Source: Pedobacter sp. AJM
Lineage (GTDB): Bacteria; Bacteroidota; Bacteroidia; Sphingobacteriales; Sphingobacteriaceae
Assembly (NCBI RefSeq): GCF_002197755.1
Contig: NZ_NHOT01000002.1
Span: 124,001-188,000 of the forward strand
Direction of reading: 5' to 3'
Length of the DNA: 64,000 nt
The notes under the pieces are model-generated. The model had not been told where the DNA came from, ran no database searches, and saw only the letters and a program-made list of their open reading frames with translations. This document shows positions 18,098-25,344 of the stretch, piece by piece. The translations under genes and the position numbers were made by a program. The stretch's first letter is position 1, and each line of letters begins with the position of its first letter.

Positions 18098-18115
18098 ATA
18101 CCTAAATATAGGTAT
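18098..18115. promoter_or_regulatory. 18-bp palindrome upstream of the sorting-tail protein gene
   Basis: Perfect 7-bp arms ATACCTA and TAGGTAT around AATA, 45 bp upstream of the ATG at 18053. It shares TACCTAAA with the dyad beside the S24-type regulator (20260-20267), hinting at a common regulator. It also contains a -7-like TATATTTA on the minus strand, so it could overlap the promoter. Function is inferred. Confidence 0.4.
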
Positions 18116-18229
18116 AATCAAAAATTCATTCTTTTTATAATTATGTTTAAACTTTAAGGTAACGAATCATATTTTTATTTTGCTTACCCCACTTAGTCTT
18201 ATCATTTTAGAAGCCATAACGATTATTGG

Positions 18230-18634
18230 CTAAGGCATTGGAATATCTCTACCATAATCTTTTATATAATGAATTGCATTTTTTATTTCACAATCACTTA
18301 GTGTGTCCATTCGGTTTGTCTTGAATGCTCCCTTCATACTATAGTTACCGTTATGTCTTTTGATAAAAACAAAATTTACAAGTTTTGAACTGTCCATAGT
18401 CGCAAGCTCATCAAATGATAGTATGTTATTTAACCTTTCACCTCTCCTGATATGGCAATTATAGCAACTGAGGTTAGAAATTATTTGCCTGGCATCATAG
18501 GCATAATACCTGCAAGAATCTGGCAAGCTATTTTTTTTTTGTGCTTTTATGTTTATTTTGTTTTCATTTATGCAAGCAACAAATAAAAAAAATAGAATGC
18601 TACCTAAACTTAGCTTTATTGTATTTGAAACCAT
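18230..18634 (-). CDS. Lipoprotein with a c-type haem motif
   Basis: 134 aa. A lipobox (FVAC, Cys21) follows a hydrophobic N-terminus, so it is probably lipid-anchored. A single CxxCH haem-attachment motif, CYNCH, sits at 57-61 and a downstream Met (KTNRMDTLSD) could be the distal ligand. It would be a very small monohaem cytochrome-like protein, though the rest does not match a cytochrome family I recognise. The start overlaps the end of the metzincin-like gene by 35 bp, so the two are translationally linked. Electron partner unknown. Confidence 0.7.
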   Translation of the reverse strand: MVSNTIKLSLGSILFFLFVACINENKINIKAQKKNSLPDSCRYYAYDARQIISNLSCYNCHIRRGERLNNILSFDELATMDSSKLVNFVFIKRHNGNYSMKGAFKTNRMDTLSDCEIKNAIHYIKDYGRDIPMP

Positions 18635-19415
18635 TCGTTGTATCTTTTAAAAATCTGCTCAATAAATTTAAGGTGTTATAATTTAAGTTTGTATATGAAT
18701 AGGTACCTTTTGTCATATCACTAATATTTCGCATAAGAAAATTCATCATATCTCCTCTTTCATTATCAGATATATTATAACTAGTGTTATCTCCTAAATG
18801 GTACATTAATCGGCCCTTTTTACTAACATCTTCAATGTCCCCCAAACCTAGAGTATGAAAAAACTCGTGTACACCTATATATTTATTCTTCCTCCATTCA
18901 TTGTAACTTACAACTGCTGGCCCTCCATCTCTTTGGGCAAGTCCCCCTGAATTGTGCTTTTTCCCATATTGATCAGTAAACTGATAGCCAATACTATCTA
19001 CTACAGCCAATACAAAATCATTTCCCTTTAATTGACTTAGCATATTTATCTGCACAACACGAGCATTACAACTAAAATTATAGCGGATAGAATATGTATG
19101 ATTTTTTCGAAAATTAAATGACTTAGTTGATGAATTATATTCAAAATAAATAACGCCACTCTTATACCCGCCGCCCCTTAATTTGGAGGTTATCACCTGC
19201 TGGGTAAAAGTCATCAGGCTGTTTAAATTAGGCGCACCACCCGTAGTGAGATCAAGCACCTTTAAGGTAATGGTGAAATCGCCGTATAGTGTTAACTCTC
19301 CACTACCATTATCGCTGATATGAAGGTTTTTGGCTACAATTCCTCCAGATAAGGCTTGATTTTGCAGCAATGAAATTTTGGTTTTAAATAAGTCAATTAA
19401 GTCATCAGCCATCAT
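18600..19415 (-). CDS. Metzincin-like zinc metalloprotease
   Basis: 271 aa from the ATG at 19415. The extended zinc motif HEFFHTLGLGD (about 183-193) matches HExxHxxGxxH/D, and a Met-turn-like GRLMYH follows 10 residues later, so the metzincin assignment is good. The N-terminal 170 residues are beta-rich and unrecognised. No signal peptide is visible, odd for a metzincin. I chose 19415 over the upstream ATG at 19457 because that codon falls inside a good promoter (19434-19466). It overlaps the haem-motif lipoprotein gene by 35 bp. An orphan toxin-like protease domain is an alternative. Confidence 0.72.
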   Translation of the reverse strand: MMADDLIDLFKTKISLLQNQALSGGIVAKNLHISDNGSGELTLYGDFTITLKVLDLTTGGAPNLNSLMTFTQQVITSKLRGGGYKSGVIYFEYNSSTKSFNFRKNHTYSIRYNFSCNARVVQINMLSQLKGNDFVLAVVDSIGYQFTDQYGKKHNSGGLAQRDGGPAVVSYNEWRKNKYIGVHEFFHTLGLGDIEDVSKKGRLMYHLGDNTSYNISDNERGDMMNFLMRNISDMTKGTYSYTNLNYNTLNLLSRFLKDTTNGFKYNKAKFR

Positions 19416-19433
19416 GAGTACAATATACCCATA

Positions 19434-19466
19434 TAAATATAGCCATAAATCATACAAACAACAAAA
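19434..19466 (-). promoter_or_regulatory. Promoter of the metzincin gene
   Basis: On the minus strand TTTTG (19462-19466), a 20-nt spacer, then TATATTTA (19434-19441), close to the Bacteroidota -33/-7 consensus TTTG-N19-TAnnTTTG. Transcription would begin near 19427, which decides the start codon at 19415 or 19412. Confidence 0.6.
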
Positions 19467-19590
19467 TAGTGCTTACAGGTTAATTTGAAATTATTAATGG
19501 CTTATTGGATAAATGATTATCCTATTGCCTGATCAATCTTTATCCTAATTGCTTTCCCTACCCATGGAATTTACCAAAAGGTATGTCGGT

Positions 19591-20238
19591 TTAAATTAAA
19601 TTTCTGGTGATTTTTCCCTTGATTATATATAGCGAAGTGATGTTGCTTTTTTCGATGATGGTATCGCCTTTAAAGTTGGGGTTGGATGAACGCAAAATCA
19701 GTTTATTCCGGTCGGTATGTTCATAAATCATTTTGATGCTCCGCAGGTAGTTGGCTTTCGCATCAGCCATCACCACATAAGCTTCTCCCCATTGCAGCAC
19801 ATCGTAATTTGTTACTTCACGAACAGCAATAATTTCACCGGATGCATATCTGGGATACATGCTGTCGCCGTAAACCGGAAGATAGGCTGTACAATCATTA
19901 AAAGGTTTATAATTTACAAAATACTCCGCCTTTTCTTCCATCAAAATCAGGGTATCGGTATCTGATAAACTGATATCATAATAAGGTACACCTTCCTTAA
20001 TTTCAGAAATTACCGGACCGATTTTCTTTACTGCTTCCCCTACGCCGGTTTCCAGCCATTCGATGTTGATATTTAACTTAAAATTCAGCCTATCTTTAAT
20101 AGCGTTAGAAATTCCGGTACGCCCGCGTAATATATCAGAGAGTGAACCATCCTTAATATTTAATGCCACAGCAAAATCTCTCTGGGTTTTGAAACCCAAT
20201 ATATCCATTAATAATTTAAGGCGATCCAGTTCATTCAT
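19591..20238 (-). CDS. XRE-type regulator with S24 (LexA/CI-like) domain
   Basis: 215 aa. An N-terminal helix-turn-helix (about 4-65, TQRDFAVALNIKDGSLSDILRG) is joined to a peptidase-S24 fold with the serine motif GDSMYP (Ser126). No Ala-Gly cleavage site is apparent in the linker. The position of the catalytic lysine seems to be Arg (YLRSIKMI), so self-cleavage is doubtful; that alignment is by eye. It is divergent from 20349 with a 34-bp two-part dyad in between, so it probably controls itself and that gene. No other phage gene is nearby, so a stand-alone host regulator is likelier than a prophage repressor. Confidence 0.85.
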   Translation of the reverse strand: MNELDRLKLLMDILGFKTQRDFAVALNIKDGSLSDILRGRTGISNAIKDRLNFKLNINIEWLETGVGEAVKKIGPVISEIKEGVPYYDISLSDTDTLILMEEKAEYFVNYKPFNDCTAYLPVYGDSMYPRYASGEIIAVREVTNYDVLQWGEAYVVMADAKANYLRSIKMIYEHTDRNKLILRSSNPNFKGDTIIEKSNITSLYIIKGKITRNLI

Positions 20239-20252
20239 AATTAAAAATGTTG

Positions 20253-20286
20253 ATAAGTTTACCTAAAACTATTTAGAATAACTTAT
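20253..20286. promoter_or_regulatory. Nested dyad, candidate operator of the S24-type regulator
   Basis: A symmetric site with outer arms ATAAGTT (20253-20259) and AACTTAT (20280-20286) and inner arms CTAAA (20263-20267) and TTTAG (20272-20276) around ACTA. It starts 15 bp upstream of the regulator ATG and 63 bp before the divergent gene. The symmetry is direct observation; binding is inferred. Confidence 0.6.
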
Positions 20287-20348
20287 TTTTTTAATATTTT
20301 TGTTATACCTCTCGCAAGATAAATAAATTTTAAATTAAAAATAAGCTC

Positions 20349-21530
20349 ATGAAAAGTATCGAAATTAATATGCATCCTACCTTCGCATTTTATGAAAGAT
20401 TTTTCGAACTGAAAAGTGTTTCCAATTACCTGTATTTTATGGATGAATGGATGGAACTCATGCTATCAGATTACTCATCTGAACAAAAGTATGCACCTGC
20501 CGATTTACTTTTTTTCTACCGGCTCCTGGTTGAACTTTATGAAATTTCATTTGCAACAAATAAGGAAGTATCTGCAGTAAAAGACTTCATCAGTAAGCAC
20601 AGCAGTGTAACGGAAGATTTGCTCGAATATGAAACATATTGTTACTTTTTCAATAGCCGTTATTTAACAGCTGAGGAACTGATGCAGCCGCTTAAAACAC
20701 TGAACTTTCTTTATGATGAAGAACAATTATTTAAATACAAAAATTTTCTGTTCGAATGGCTCAGCTACTCATTGGAGCAAGGCATCACTGATGGTTTTGA
20801 CTCTTCCATTTACTCGCTTTATCGCAATACCAAGAGGTTAATTGAAGCCAGCTGGCTAATTTATGAACGGTTATTGAGGGCATTAGAAAGGCCATCCACC
20901 GTAATTAAAATCAATCACTTTCAGGATACCTGCCCTACCTTACTGAGAAATGAATACCTAAAAAATCCCTATCATCAAATTATTCAGTTTTTTAGAGAAG
21001 GAAGCCTGGGCAGTTACCGCGATCAGCTCAAAGCATGGTTTAAAGCGGTTATAGCAAACAACCTGACAATGGCACCACCGGATTTTATATACCTACATGA
21101 CCAGCTGACCAGGCTTCTGGAAGCCTGTTACCTTATTTCAGCCTATCAAATTCCGGTTTCAACGCCTACTTCAGCTTCAGCGCAACCCCATCTCTTTTCC
21201 AGTTGGCTTGCCCTGCAGAACATCATCCATACCTCGCCGGAAGAGAACGATCCTTATGCCATTTTAACATTGCAGGAAGATGAAAAGACCAGCCCCCTTG
21301 ATGTCTTCCACCCAATACTCACCCTTGAAAACATTTTTAACATCAGAGAAGACTTAAAAGAATGGAGTTATTGCGGTTCAAAGGCAGGCCATATTGCGCC
21401 AGCTACAGGCAGTGCCTTTAATTTATACGAAATATTGATCAAAATCATGGAACTTGCTTTATTACTGGTTGCGGTTGATGAAGACAAGTTATACTTACAT
21501 TTTCAAAATGAAACATTTACAAACCGATAA
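20349..21530 (+). CDS. Uncharacterised helical protein
   Basis: 393 aa, no motif I recognise. It is soluble by appearance (no signal peptide or membrane helix) and rich in aromatic and acidic residues with many predicted helices (FYRLLVELYEISF, LFEWLSYSLEQ). The last part (about 365-390) runs into the start of the next gene, which begins 1 bp after its stop, so the two form a translationally coupled pair with the HEPN-domain protein. The divergent S24-type regulator and dyad suggest local control. A role with the HEPN partner is plausible but unproven. Confidence 0.75.
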   Translation: MKSIEINMHPTFAFYERFFELKSVSNYLYFMDEWMELMLSDYSSEQKYAPADLLFFYRLLVELYEISFATNKEVSAVKDFISKHSSVTEDLLEYETYCYFFNSRYLTAEELMQPLKTLNFLYDEEQLFKYKNFLFEWLSYSLEQGITDGFDSSIYSLYRNTKRLIEASWLIYERLLRALERPSTVIKINHFQDTCPTLLRNEYLKNPYHQIIQFFREGSLGSYRDQLKAWFKAVIANNLTMAPPDFIYLHDQLTRLLEACYLISAYQIPVSTPTSASAQPHLFSSWLALQNIIHTSPEENDPYAILTLQEDEKTSPLDVFHPILTLENIFNIREDLKEWSYCGSKAGHIAPATGSAFNLYEILIKIMELALLLVAVDEDKLYLHFQNETFTNR

Positions 21531-21531
21531 G

Positions 21532-22326
21532 ATGAACTTCAACGCCTTGGAAACGAACAGAACCCTTGCTGCTTTTACTCAAAAGCAGTTTACGCATCTG
21601 CTGGAACTCATCACCAGCCTGATTCCGCTGGCCTATATTTTCCAGCGCAGGGCCGATGCAGGGGGCATCACTTTAATTATGGTTTTAGACCGCTTTCAAT
21701 ACCAACCGAGTGATGTCACCAGAAACATGCTGGAATTTATTGCCCTGGCCAAGATTAATATAGAAATCAGGTATTTCCCTTATGGAACCATGCACGATAT
21801 GTTAGCGCGTGGCAATATATTTTATTCCAGCTATTGCCGTCGCGAACATTGTATCTATCAATCTGCCCCGCAATACGAATTGATTGAAACCCCTGCATGT
21901 ACATTATCCGAAATCCGGGAACAGTCTGCCTTGGTCATTCATCATGGACTAGAAAAGGCCAAGAGTTTTCAGGAAGGTGCATCAGTATATTTTAAGGAAG
22001 GTAAATTCCAGCTGTCAGCTTTTATGCTTCATCAGGTGTGCGAACAAATGTTTAAGCTGATCATCAATTTATCCGAAGAGAAAATGTGCAAAAGTCATCA
22101 GTTAGTATTATTGCAGCAAACAGCTGGTTTTTATGTTCCTGAAATCAGGAATATCTTTGATGTAAGAAAAAGCAAAGAATTGAATTGGCTGGAGTTATTG
22201 CAAAGCGCTTATCTTGGTGCACGCTATGATGATCATTACGAAATCAGGCCTCAACAGGTTATTTACCTCCAGGAGAAAATTGCTTTCATGCTGGAAAAAT
22301 TAGGGCAAAAATTACAGGTTTGCTAA
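21532..22326 (+). CDS. HEPN-domain protein
   Basis: 264 aa from the ATG at 21532; an upstream in-frame ATG (21454) lies inside the previous gene and is unlikely. The C-terminal half (about 140-255) fits HEPN: FMLHQVCEQMFKLI, then KSHQLVLL, then the closing LGARYDDHY. The N-terminal half (about 15-110) has an alternating strand/helix look (ITLIMVLDRF, IEIRYFP) and could be a degenerate nucleotidyltransferase-like domain, common before HEPN. The RxxxxH RNase motif of toxic HEPN proteins is not visible. Coupled to 20349; a two-gene toxin-antitoxin or nucleotide-modifying unit is one possibility. Confidence 0.78.
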   Translation: MNFNALETNRTLAAFTQKQFTHLLELITSLIPLAYIFQRRADAGGITLIMVLDRFQYQPSDVTRNMLEFIALAKINIEIRYFPYGTMHDMLARGNIFYSSYCRREHCIYQSAPQYELIETPACTLSEIREQSALVIHHGLEKAKSFQEGASVYFKEGKFQLSAFMLHQVCEQMFKLIINLSEEKMCKSHQLVLLQQTAGFYVPEIRNIFDVRKSKELNWLELLQSAYLGARYDDHYEIRPQQVIYLQEKIAFMLEKLGQKLQVC

Positions 22327-22350
22327 TCATGAAGCAATAAAATAAATCTA

Positions 22351-22770
22351 CTACAGGATTTTCCTACTCCTGATCATAAACACCCCAAAAGCACTAGCCA
22401 CGGCAGCCAGTGGAAAAGTATAATCATCCAGGTTGCAGTATACCACAGATTTGGTTACGATAAAACCATCAAGAGCTGTACCATTACATCCAGAACTCGA
22501 TATAGCATACCCATTGGGGCAGACCCTGCAGCCACCGCTCGCAGCGACCCATTTGGTCTGACTATTATTAACGCAGTTAGAGGTTTGTGGTTCGGTTGGA
22601 GAATTTTTATACGCCGATCTAGTTCCAAAAAGCAATCTTATGGCGTTATCTACTAACCCTAAATCATCAACCGAGGTATAAACTGTAGACCCAACCTGGC
22701 ATCCATTTGTTTGCGCATTAGAAATGCACGTACAGAATAGTAGTAAACAAAAACAAATAAAACCTTTCAT
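22351..22770 (-). CDS. Small secreted Cys-rich protein with NLDD C-terminal sorting tail
   Basis: 139 aa. Signal peptide (1-19, ending ISNAQ), mature start TNGCQVGS, about eight cysteines in the mature part, and a C-terminal tail of CNLDDY (about 112-117), a hydrophobic stretch FPLAAVASAFGVFMI and basic RSRK. This matches the tail of 17679 and 23051 except that Pro is replaced by Asn. It is a probable substrate of the exosortase at 56419. The gene is convergent with the HEPN gene, 24 bp apart. Function of the mature part unknown. Confidence 0.75.
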   Translation of the reverse strand: MKGFICFCLLLFCTCISNAQTNGCQVGSTVYTSVDDLGLVDNAIRLLFGTRSAYKNSPTEPQTSNCVNNSQTKWVAASGGCRVCPNGYAISSSGCNGTALDGFIVTKSVVYCNLDDYTFPLAAVASAFGVFMIRSRKIL

Positions 22771-22958
22771 ATGCAGCGCATTACAGCTGCAAAACTACAT
22801 GGTGTTACGTTCAATATTAACGTTCATTTTATTCAATATCAGGCAGTTAAACTTATTCAGTTAATGAACAGCAAAGATTTAAAATGAATGAAAATGAGTA
22901 AATGTGATGTAAGAAAAAACAAAAGCCTGGCAACTTCAGCAGTGTACTCAGCACATGC

Positions 22959-22995
22959 AGCACTTCAATTATAAAATTAAATAAATTGAAGTGCT
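22959..22995. terminator. Inverted repeat downstream of 23051, possible terminator
   Basis: Perfect 12-bp arms (22959-22970 and 22984-22995, AGCACTTCAATT) with a 13-nt AT loop, 55 bp beyond the stop of the 208-aa gene. No U-run follows on the minus strand, so terminator function is uncertain. Confidence 0.4.
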
Positions 22996-23050
22996 ATTGG
23001 TTACATATTGAAATCCCCATCATACCATTATCAAAATATCCTGGTTAAAT

Positions 23051-23677
23051 TTAAATGAGTTTTTTGCGAATAACGGGCAAAGAAATTACCCCGGTTATCA
23101 CTACTAAAAAAGAAAAATGATCATCTAAAGGAAGATTGTCAGGACGTGTAGAAGTACACTTATTCGGATCTCTATAGGTATAGCCAACAATTGTTCCCTC
23201 GCCATCGGGTGTAGCATAACGTGATGATGCCACCACACATTCATGCTGCCGCGATGATGGATTTCGCCTGATATCATGACTGGCAGGAACAGTTATAAAT
23301 CCACCATATGGCTTTATGGATGAATTCCAAACCTGAAATTCATCGTAATCATTTATGGCACCACAATCATATGACCTGCCATTTCCCTTGTTAATTGAAA
23401 CTGCTGATGAGGTGCTGTATACCTCAACAACATCGCTTACATTACCATAATATGTGGCTTTACCCAAATATTGAATAGCGATACGCCCACCAAAATCGCA
23501 ACCATTTCCTTTAATCTGGGCATCACACTTCAGCGTAATTATGGATAGCATTACAGTTGATAATCCAATTAACTGATGCTTTAAACTAATATATTGATAG
23601 AAATGATTTAATCGTTGATAGGATAGTTTGATCATTAACACCAACTGTTGAGAGATACTAAGAAATGAGGACATCAA
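23051..23677 (-). CDS. Secreted protein with PLDD C-terminal sorting tail
   Basis: 208 aa in the longest frame; the ATG at 23635 (MIKLSYQ) may be the real start because the signal-peptide core (LIGLSTVMLSIITL) lies far in. After cleavage near CDAQ the mature protein begins IKGNGCDFGG. It has five or so cysteines and no recognised domain. The C-terminus is NLPLDDHF (about 183-190), hydrophobic SFLVVITGVISLPVI and basic RKK, the same tripartite tail as 17679 and 22351. A -7 box TAGTTTTG (minus strand, 23723-23730) lies upstream. Likely exosortase substrate. Confidence 0.75.
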   Translation of the reverse strand: MMSSFLSISQQLVLMIKLSYQRLNHFYQYISLKHQLIGLSTVMLSIITLKCDAQIKGNGCDFGGRIAIQYLGKATYYGNVSDVVEVYSTSSAVSINKGNGRSYDCGAINDYDEFQVWNSSIKPYGGFITVPASHDIRRNPSSRQHECVVASSRYATPDGEGTIVGYTYRDPNKCTSTRPDNLPLDDHFSFLVVITGVISLPVIRKKLI

Positions 23678-24241
23678 AATAAATATTAAAACGTATTACT
23701 TATTTTACAAAATTATTCAAAACAAAACTATTAGCCAAATAAACAAGTCTCCATAAGTATTGTTTTTAAAATCAAAAAAAGTAGATTTTTATTTAAAAAA
23801 CCCAGTCATTTTACTTTAAACGAATATTTTTTAATATATCACATAACAATTTGTACTCCAAAAACATTGACCATTGTCAATCTTAAAATTTTCAATAACA
23901 AAAAAACAGGGCATTCTTCTTTTTATCTTGACTATGCAAATTAACCATATAAAAAAAAGTTAACTTATACTACACAATTACTGCTATAAAGGTTAAAAAA
24001 GGAAGTACTGATTTGAAAAAATGATTTAATCCGAAAAAGCCATATTGACTTTCAGGTACATTTATTTTCACGCTGCACCTTGCTGGATAACATTTAAATA
24101 AAAAGCACAGATACTATAGCAAGAGTTATCGGCAGAAAAATATACAATCAATGCTTTTCACCTGCAACTTGTGCTAAAGACATTTTAAATTGTATTTTTA
24201 TCCTAATTTTACATTTCAGCAAATACACCACACTTAGCCTT
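23678..24241. other. Divergent control region of the exopolysaccharide locus
   Basis: 564 bp with no gene. It is strongly AT-rich and holds promoter-like elements for both sides: TAGTTTTG at 23723-23730 for the leftward sorting-tail gene and TTG-N21-TATTTTTA at 24169-24200 for the rightward polysaccharide locus. A-tracts are frequent between 23750 and 24020. I found no large dyad or repeat. Confidence 0.55.
24169..24200 (+). promoter_or_regulatory. Candidate main promoter of the exopolysaccharide locus
   Basis: TTG (24169-24171), a 21-nt spacer and TATTTTTA (24193-24200) resemble the Bacteroidota -33/-7 elements. The start site would be near 24207, giving a leader of about 35 nt before the Wza-like gene. 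Confidence 0.45.
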
Positions 24242-25063
24242 ATGCCATATCTGAAATCGCATCTCCATTTTCTATTGATCAGCTTAATCATGGCCAGCCT
24301 TTTTGGTTGTGGTGTACGCAAAGAGCGTACTTTGTTTAATGCCCCTTCAGATATTGTGACTGACACCATTAAACAGGTATATGTGGTAAATGACCAGGGC
24401 ATTAGCGATGCTTATTATAAAATCAAAGTAAATGACCAGCTCGCCGTTCGTAATGTTCAGAATTTTGAATTTGGTGCAACAACTAATAGTGGCTCAGCTA
24501 CTGGTTCGGCGAATCAGAATGCATCCGGAGGCGGTATCCAGAATGTACTTTCTTATCCGGTAGATTTGGATGGCAAAGTGAATTTACCTGCCATTGGAAA
24601 AGTTGAAGTAGCTGGCTTAAGCAGAAGGGAAGCAGCCATTAAAATCCAGGACATTTATAAAAATAAATTATTGAAGGAACCTATTATAGAACTTAGTGTG
24701 GTAAACCTTAAAGTTACCTTGCTGGGTGAGTTTGGGAAGCAGGGTAATTTTCTGCTGGAACGCGACAATACCACGCTAATTGATATTATCGGAGAAGCCG
24801 GTGGAATCAGTAAAACAGCAGATCCGAAAACCCTGAAAATTATCCGCGGCGACAGAACGCATCCTGAAATTATTTACGTTAATCTTAATGATATTAATAG
24901 CTTGGCCAGTAAAAAGCTGATCCTTCAAAATCATGACATTATTGTATTGCAACCTACTAAAAGCGCGGCCACGAGTGATAAACTTCAGAGTTTAAATAAT
25001 ATTTTGCAGCCATTGTTAGTGGTGGTGAATTTAGCTGTGCTTATTTTTACAGTAACCAGGTAA
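24242..25063 (+). CDS. Wza-like polysaccharide export lipoprotein
   Basis: 273-aa outer-membrane export protein. Lipobox LFGC (Cys about 23) follows the signal peptide. A polysaccharide-export domain (about 55-140, NDQLAVRNVQNFEF and YPVDLDGKVNLPAIGKVEV) and an SLBB domain (about 150-235, VTLLGEFGKQGNFLLE) follow. It ends in a hydrophobic helix LLVVVNLAVLIFTV, common in Bacteroidota Wza proteins. It heads the locus and should form the outer-membrane exit for the polysaccharide, paired with the Wzc-like kinase next door. Confidence 0.93.
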   Translation: MPYLKSHLHFLLISLIMASLFGCGVRKERTLFNAPSDIVTDTIKQVYVVNDQGISDAYYKIKVNDQLAVRNVQNFEFGATTNSGSATGSANQNASGGGIQNVLSYPVDLDGKVNLPAIGKVEVAGLSRREAAIKIQDIYKNKLLKEPIIELSVVNLKVTLLGEFGKQGNFLLERDNTTLIDIIGEAGGISKTADPKTLKIIRGDRTHPEIIYVNLNDINSLASKKLILQNHDIIVLQPTKSAATSDKLQSLNNILQPLLVVVNLAVLIFTVTR

Positions 25064-25066
25064 GTG

Positions 25067-25108
25067 TTCTTAGTCTTTAGTCTTTAGTCTTTAGTCTTTA
25101 GTCTTTAG
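25067..25108. repeat. Heptamer tandem repeat (TCTTTAG)
   Basis: Five perfect TCTTTAG copies (25074-25108) preceded by one imperfect copy (25067-25073), starting 4 bp after the Wza-like stop and 237 bp before the Wzc-like start. Simple repeats like this change length by slippage; here it lies outside genes. Confidence 0.95.
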
Positions 25109-25344
25109 TTAAAACACAGATTCCAGTTCATGGTTTTGATCAATTGCCGGCATGCTTTAAAATAATTCTACTGATGGCTTTAGAGAACTATTCATCTGAC
25201 ATTCGAAATCAGTGAATCCTTGTTGCATACCTTTTTTCATTATCGCTGGAAGTACAAACGGGCAGAGACTTTTCAAAATGAAACTCAAAACATTTCCAAT
25301 TAAATCATCTCTTTTTCAAAATTGATTTTATCTTTATACTTTAA

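Noticed and set aside
21454..21531. Upstream start for the HEPN-domain protein
   Set aside because: Those 26 codons lie inside the end of the previous gene; the ATG at 21532 right after its stop is better placed.
19591..22326. Prophage boundary suggested by an S24 repressor-like gene
   Set aside because: No integrase, structural phage genes, tRNA or direct repeats are near; a stand-alone regulator is simpler.
24148..24402. Minus-strand frame over the start of the Wza-like gene
   Set aside because: Overlaps the signal peptide and lipobox of a clear gene and the candidate promoter; no motif of its own.
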